Positions 31,805 through 35,206 of a DNA stretch of 35,206 nucleotides are shown here, piece by piece. Source of the DNA: Georgenia sp. SYP-B2076 (GTDB taxonomy: Bacteria > Actinomycetota > Actinomycetes > Actinomycetales > Actinomycetaceae); the NCBI RefSeq assembly GCF_003991205.1, contig NZ_RXOZ01000016.1, positions 1 through 35,206 on the forward strand, written 5' to 3'. Every line of letters begins with the position of its first letter. Position 1 is the first letter of the stretch. The notes under the pieces were generated by a model. It saw only the letters and a list, made by a program, of their open reading frames with translations. It made no database searches and was not told where the DNA came from. Made by a program: the position numbers and the translations under genes.

Positions 31805-32794
31805 TCAGCGTGGCGTCAGCGGGACGGCGGCCGCGATGTCCGCGGGGACGTCCGTGCCCCGGCGCGCGCGGGCGCGGTGCTGCTGCGGTGTCTCGCCCCG
31901 GACCCGCCGGAACGCGGCGCTGAGCGCGAACGGGGTGGCGTACCCGGTCTGGCGTGCGACGGCGCCGAGCGTCGAGCCCGGTTCGAGGAGGAGATCGGCG
32001 GCGAGCTCGAGGCGTCGCTGCGTGAGGAAGGCCATGGGCGGCTGGGCGACGAGCTCGGTGAACCGGCGGGCGAGCGCGGCGCGGGAGACGCCCACGGTGG
32101 CGGCCAGGGAGGCGACCGTCCACGGGTGGGCGAGGCTGTTCTCCATCAGCCGGACCGCGCGTCCCACCACCGGGTCGCCGCCGGCGCGGTACCACCCGGG
32201 CGCCTCGCCCGCCCGCCGGTCGAACCAGCGGCGCAGCCCGGCCACCAGGAGCAGGTCGAGCAGGCGGTCGAGGACCACCTCCTGGCCGGGGCGGTCGGCG
32301 GTGACCTCGCGGGCCACGAGGCCCACGAGGGGTTCGTCCCAGTCGGCGCGGCGCAGCAGGGCCAGCGGCGGCAGCGCGGCCAGCAGCTGACGGCCGACCT
32401 CGTGGGGAAGCTGGTAGGTGCCGGTTAGCATCACGGTGGACCCCGCGGGGTCGTTGCCCCAGGTGCGCACGCCCAGGCTGGAGATGCCGAGCAGCTCGGC
32501 GCCGTCGACGGTTGTGCACCGCTGGCCCGGGTGGATGACGGCCTGCGGGGCGGTGCGCGGATCGTCGGCGATCGTGTAGGCGTCGGGCCCGCGCAGGATC
32601 GCGACGTCGCCGGGGCCGAGCTCCGCGGGCACGGCATGGTCGGGCAGCACGTGCGCGCCGCCGGCGACCATCGCGACGAGCGTCAGCGGTGCCTCGTCCT
32701 GGATGCGCAGCGACCAGGGCGGGTTCATCACCGTGCGTAGCAGGAACGCGCCGCGCGCCCGGGGACCGTCCAGCATGCCCAGCACGGAGTCCAT
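31805..32794 (-). CDS. AraC-family transcriptional regulator (cupin_6 type)
   Basis: 329 residues from ATG 32794; the frame stays open upstream but lacks family features. The N-terminal sensor domain runs from MDSVLGMLDGPRARGAFLLR through PLTLVAMVAGGAHVL and LGPGDVAILRGPDAYTIADD near 65-84. The C-terminal HTH has PVVGRAVRLMENSLAHPWTV, LAATVGVSRAALARRFTELV, PPMAFLTQRRLELAADLLLE and VARQTGYATPFALSAAFRRV. These regulators commonly control a divergent gene for a small oxidoreductase or membrane protein. Here the divergent neighbour is the DUF1772 protein, its likely target (inference). Confidence 0.9.
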   Translation of the reverse strand: MDSVLGMLDGPRARGAFLLRTVMNPPWSLRIQDEAPLTLVAMVAGGAHVLPDHAVPAELGPGDVAILRGPDAYTIADDPRTAPQAVIHPGQRCTTVDGAELLGISSLGVRTWGNDPAGSTVMLTGTYQLPHEVGRQLLAALPPLALLRRADWDEPLVGLVAREVTADRPGQEVVLDRLLDLLLVAGLRRWFDRRAGEAPGWYRAGGDPVVGRAVRLMENSLAHPWTVASLAATVGVSRAALARRFTELVAQPPMAFLTQRRLELAADLLLEPGSTLGAVARQTGYATPFALSAAFRRVRGETPQQHRARARRGTDVPADIAAAVPLTPR

Positions 32795-32875
32795 GCCGCT
32801 GAGCGTAGACGAACGCGTATGCCGGCGAGCGTCCCGGCCATGGATCGTCTCACCGGTGCGGTGTTGGCTTGCGGT

Positions 32876-32932
32876 ATGAGCACTCACGGCACAGGTCAGG
32901 GACCCGGGGCGACGGCGGAGGTGGCGGCGTGA
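32876..32932 (+). CDS. Possible 18-residue leader peptide overlapping the DUF1772 start
   Basis: ATG 32876 opens an 18-codon frame (MSTHGTGQGPGATAEVAA) whose TGA at 32930-32932 overlaps the GTG start of the DUF1772 gene (GTGA). The arrangement would couple translation of the two. There is no strong ribosome site for the small frame, so it may be accidental. Confidence 0.3.
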   Translation: MSTHGTGQGPGATAEVAA

Positions 32933-33396
32933 GTGGCACGGGTGCGACCGCCCTGACGGCGCTCGCGGCGGTCGGCAGCGGGACCGTGGGCGGCGTCTTC
33001 TTCGCCTTCGACTCCTTCGTCCTGCGTGGGCTCGGCCGCCTGCCGGACGGCCTCGGGGCGGACGCCATGCGGTCCATCAACGTCACGGCGGTGCGGCCGG
33101 CGTTCATGACGGCACTGTTCGGCACGGCGGCGCTGGCGGTCGGCGTCGTCGTGCTCGGGGCCAGATCGTCGGAGACGGTCGAGCGCGTGCTCCTCGTTGG
33201 GGGAGGAGGCGCGTACCTCGTGGGCACGGTGCTGACAACGATCATGCGCAACCTGCCGCTCAACGACGCCCTCGAGGCCCGGCGGGGTGCGACGTGGACG
33301 CAGTTCCTCGCGGCGTGGAGCCGGGCCAACCGCGTGCGCACCGCCGGGTCGCTCGCGGCGTCGGCGGCGTTCACGGTCGCGCTCGCCAGGCCTTGA
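32929..33396 (+). CDS. DUF1772 (anthrone-oxygenase-like) membrane protein
   Basis: 155 residues from GTG 32929, with GGAGG 7 nt upstream. It has four likely membrane helices: near 5-25 with GGVFFAFDSFVLRGLGRLP after it, near 58-78, near 85-105, and at the C-terminus. The pattern PLNDAL with a following W..W (WTQFLAAWSRANRVRT) near 115-142 is characteristic of DUF1772. The family is related to fungal anthrone oxygenases, but bacterial members are uncharacterised. It is divergent from an AraC regulator across an 81-134 bp gap, probably its controller. Confidence 0.87.
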   Translation: MSGTGATALTALAAVGSGTVGGVFFAFDSFVLRGLGRLPDGLGADAMRSINVTAVRPAFMTALFGTAALAVGVVVLGARSSETVERVLLVGGGGAYLVGTVLTTIMRNLPLNDALEARRGATWTQFLAAWSRANRVRTAGSLAASAAFTVALARP

Positions 33397-33481
33397 CCGG
33401 CGCGCGCGTCCGGACAGCCTGAGCCCGTGCGGCACGACGACGGCGCGGCCTGAGCGCTGGCCCTACCTGCCCGTCCGCGGA

Positions 33482-34873
33482 TCAGAACGGTGGGGGGTCC
33501 TCGGGCGGTGGCGGTGCCAGTGACGGTGGGGCTCCGGGAGGCCGGTTGACCTTGCGTCGGTACGTGTGGCCGGTCGGGGCGGTCCAGATGCTGTCGCCGG
33601 TGGCGGGGTCGCGATGGGTGCGCCATGCCTTGGTGGTCTTGGCTCCGTGGTGGGAGCGGCACCTGGAGTAGAGCGTGTCGAGCCGGGTCTGGAACTCGGT
33701 CGTGGCGCGGCTGGGGTCGTACTCGGGCGTGTGGTCGAGGTCGCAGCGGCTGGCGGGGACGCGGCAGCCCATGTAGGTGCAGGTGACGTCCCGGGCGACG
33801 ACGGTGCGGGCCAGGACGGCCCCGGGACGGTAGGTCTTGGTGCCAAGGGCCACGGCCTCGCCGGTGGTGGCGTCGGTGAAGAGAGCCTGCCAGGTGGCGT
33901 CCTTCGCGATCGCGCGGGCGAGATCGGCGGGGATGGGGCCGTACCCGGCGAGCAGGCCGGGGGAGTCGTCCAGGCCGAGGAGGGTGCCGGCGCCGATGGT
34001 GACCTGCAGGTGCGGGCGGCGCCGTTGAAAGGTGGGCAGCTCGGCGCCGTCGAGGTCCAGGCCGCGGTCGAGCAGGGTGCGGAAGAGGTCGCGGAAGGCG
34101 TCGGCGCGGCGCTGGTCGGCCGTGCGGGTGTCGCCGGGTGCCTTCGCCGCGGCGCCGAGGCTGTCGAGGTAGGTGCGGGTGGCCTCGGCGTCATCGCAGC
34201 GCAGCAGGGCCGAGACCCAGGACATCCCGTCCGGGGCCGGCTCGACGGTCACCGTGCGGTCGGCGTAGGCCTTCGTGTGGCGCTTCGCGGCCTGATGAAT
34301 GTCGAGGGCGAGCGCGGCGTGGCGCATCTTCTCGCGCAGCTGTGGCCCGGTGAGCGTGGCGGCGGTGGGCAGGAGGCGGGTGTGGAGCGCGCGGAGCTCG
34401 GCGGGGGGCAGGCCGATCGTGCTGTCGAGCAGGATCTTGGCCTTGGTGGTGTCGATGCGGCCGTGGACGAGGGCGTCGGCGACCTGGGGGAAGTCGTCCA
34501 GGCTGAGGGCGAAGCCGACCTTGGCTTCGGCGCCGTAGCGGGTGATGCCCAGGCGTGCCTGGATCTCGAAGCCGGCGAGGTCCTCGGGCCTGGGGCCGGG
34601 CCTGGGGGCGGGGGTGCGGCGGGCGAGGAGCTCGGTGATCAGGCGGGCCTGGTTGGCCGCGGTCCAGGCCGCCATGCGCTCGTAGCCGGCGATCGCCTCG
34701 ACCAGTGTGGCGTCGTCAACATCGGCGGGTGACAGCGCGGCGAGGTGGCGCGCCAGAGCGGCGCCGGGGGTTGTGAGCTCGAGCTGAGCGGCGGGACCCG
34801 GGCCGAGCCCGAACCGGCTCACACCACCGCCCTCGGGGTGTGAGTGTCTGTCAGCGGGGTCGTCGTTGACCAT
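33482..34873 (-). CDS. DUF222 / HNH-endonuclease-signature protein (13E12 repeat type)
   Basis: 463 residues from ATG 34873. The N-terminal two-thirds is the DUF222 helical domain typical of actinobacteria: AIAGYERMAAWTAANQARLI near 64-83, AEAKVGFALSLDDFPQVADA near 117-136, and GRIDTTKAKILLDST near 139-153. The C-terminal HNH signature is CTYMGCRVPASRCDLDH near 372-388 with RCRSHHGAKT near 412-421, so Cys ligands and the His-rich metal site are present. The tail is Pro-rich. These proteins occur in many copies per genome and are not known to be active transposition enzymes. Real function unknown. Confidence 0.92.
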   Translation of the reverse strand: MVNDDPADRHSHPEGGGVSRFGLGPGPAAQLELTTPGAALARHLAALSPADVDDATLVEAIAGYERMAAWTAANQARLITELLARRTPAPRPGPRPEDLAGFEIQARLGITRYGAEAKVGFALSLDDFPQVADALVHGRIDTTKAKILLDSTIGLPPAELRALHTRLLPTAATLTGPQLREKMRHAALALDIHQAAKRHTKAYADRTVTVEPAPDGMSWVSALLRCDDAEATRTYLDSLGAAAKAPGDTRTADQRRADAFRDLFRTLLDRGLDLDGAELPTFQRRRPHLQVTIGAGTLLGLDDSPGLLAGYGPIPADLARAIAKDATWQALFTDATTGEAVALGTKTYRPGAVLARTVVARDVTCTYMGCRVPASRCDLDHTPEYDPSRATTEFQTRLDTLYSRCRSHHGAKTTKAWRTHRDPATGDSIWTAPTGHTYRRKVNRPPGAPPSLAPPPPEDPPPF

Positions 34874-35034
34874 GCCTTAACGCTATGCGGGAGCACTGAC
34901 ATTGCCCGCCGCGCCTCATCGTGTGCCTGTGGAGCGCAAGCCCTGGCTGGTGCCCATGGTGGTCTGCTACGCGCCGGTGCTCTCCGCCGCCCGCGCACGA
35001 AGTAGGCGTTCGACGCGTTGCGGGGTCGGGTGCC

Positions 35035-35206
35035 TCAGCAGATGTCGGCGCGGAGCGCCTCGAGCCGTGCGACGGCGTTGTCGAGGAGGGCCGGGTCGGT
35101 GCCGCGCACGACGATGTTCGTGCCCCGGACGTCGCCGTCGCGGAACGGGTAGGAGCCGACGCTGACGTGCGGCATGGTCTCGGCGAGCTCGCGCAGCGGG
35201 GTGGCG
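35035..35206 (-). CDS. CinA/MoaB-type molybdopterin-binding domain protein, C-terminal part (cut by window edge)
   Basis: The leftward frame enters from the right edge and stops at TGA 35035-35037. The 57 visible residues include PHVSVGSYPF, RGTNIVVRGTD and a final DNAVARLEALRADIC. This GSYP...RGTD pattern is the C-terminal end of the MoCF domain in competence/damage-inducible protein A relatives. The N-terminal part is outside the window. A family N-terminus lies at the opposite edge (1-290). The family call is good; whether the two pieces are one gene cannot be decided here. Confidence 0.75.
   Translation of the reverse strand, partial: ATPLRELAETMPHVSVGSYPFRDGDVRGTNIVVRGTDPALLDNAVARLEALRADIC

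Noticed and set aside
33482-34873. HNH protein as a mobile-element or homing-endonuclease gene
   Set aside because: DUF222/HNH proteins are ordinary multi-copy actinobacterial genes; no intron, inverted repeats or target duplication are visible around it.
1-35206. CRISPR array, tRNA, rRNA or known riboswitch
   Set aside because: No regularly spaced repeats, cloverleaf-like segments or recognisable riboswitch cores were seen on either strand by eye.

Overview
This is very GC-rich DNA (third codon positions almost all G or C, frequent GTG starts, 4-nt stop/start overlaps) with actinobacterial gene families: an F420-type luciferase-like oxidoreductase, a WS/DGAT acyltransferase, a DUF222/HNH protein and a sugar ABC operon without its own ATPase. 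It looks like chromosome from an actinomycete, plausibly of the Micrococcales; the genus is inference. I see no rRNA, tRNA, CRISPR array or intact insertion sequence.

Left part (1-5341), ordinary single genes: the start of a CinA-type molybdopterin-binding-domain protein (cut by the window edge), a membrane protein, a DUF1801 protein, a luciferase-like oxidoreductase, a WS/DGAT acyltransferase, a DHFR-fold reductase and a rhodanese.

Central operon (about 5533-19721, all +): a LacI-type repressor gene preceded by two palindromic operators, two ABC sugar permeases, a lipoprotein solute-binding protein, two different ADP-ribosylglycohydrolase-family enzymes, a ribokinase-like kinase, an unusual fusion of a TIM-barrel glycosidase-like domain with a formylglycine-generating-enzyme-like domain, a family III CoA transferase, a CitE-type lyase and a secreted esterase with a seven-bladed propeller. 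Most junctions are 1-4 nt overlaps, so the genes very probably act together. The proposed pathway is import of a ribosyl-type glycoside, hydrolysis, sugar phosphorylation, and CoA activation plus lyase cleavage of an organic acid. The substrate is unknown; this is the best candidate here for an undescribed system. The esterase gene carries an in-frame TAA at codon 56.

Scar (19722-20104): two gene relics, a frameshifted NAD-epimerase start and a 63-nt piece resembling the drug-efflux MFS gene at 29.5 kb.

Oxidative-catabolism region (20105-29326): an AraC regulator, an SDR-FMO gene pair divergent from a second AraC regulator, a RutA-like flavin monooxygenase, a small cupin, a RidA protein and a CynX-type MFS transporter, with several clear hairpin terminators and one good promoter. 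The family mix suggests oxidation of a small carbonyl or nitrogen compound.

Right part (29381-35206): a DHA2 drug-efflux transporter, a DUF554 membrane protein, an AraC regulator divergent from a DUF1772 membrane protein, a DUF222/HNH protein, and at the right edge the C-terminal end of a CinA-type protein. The two window edges thus hold complementary ends of the same kind of gene in the order expected if they were joined.
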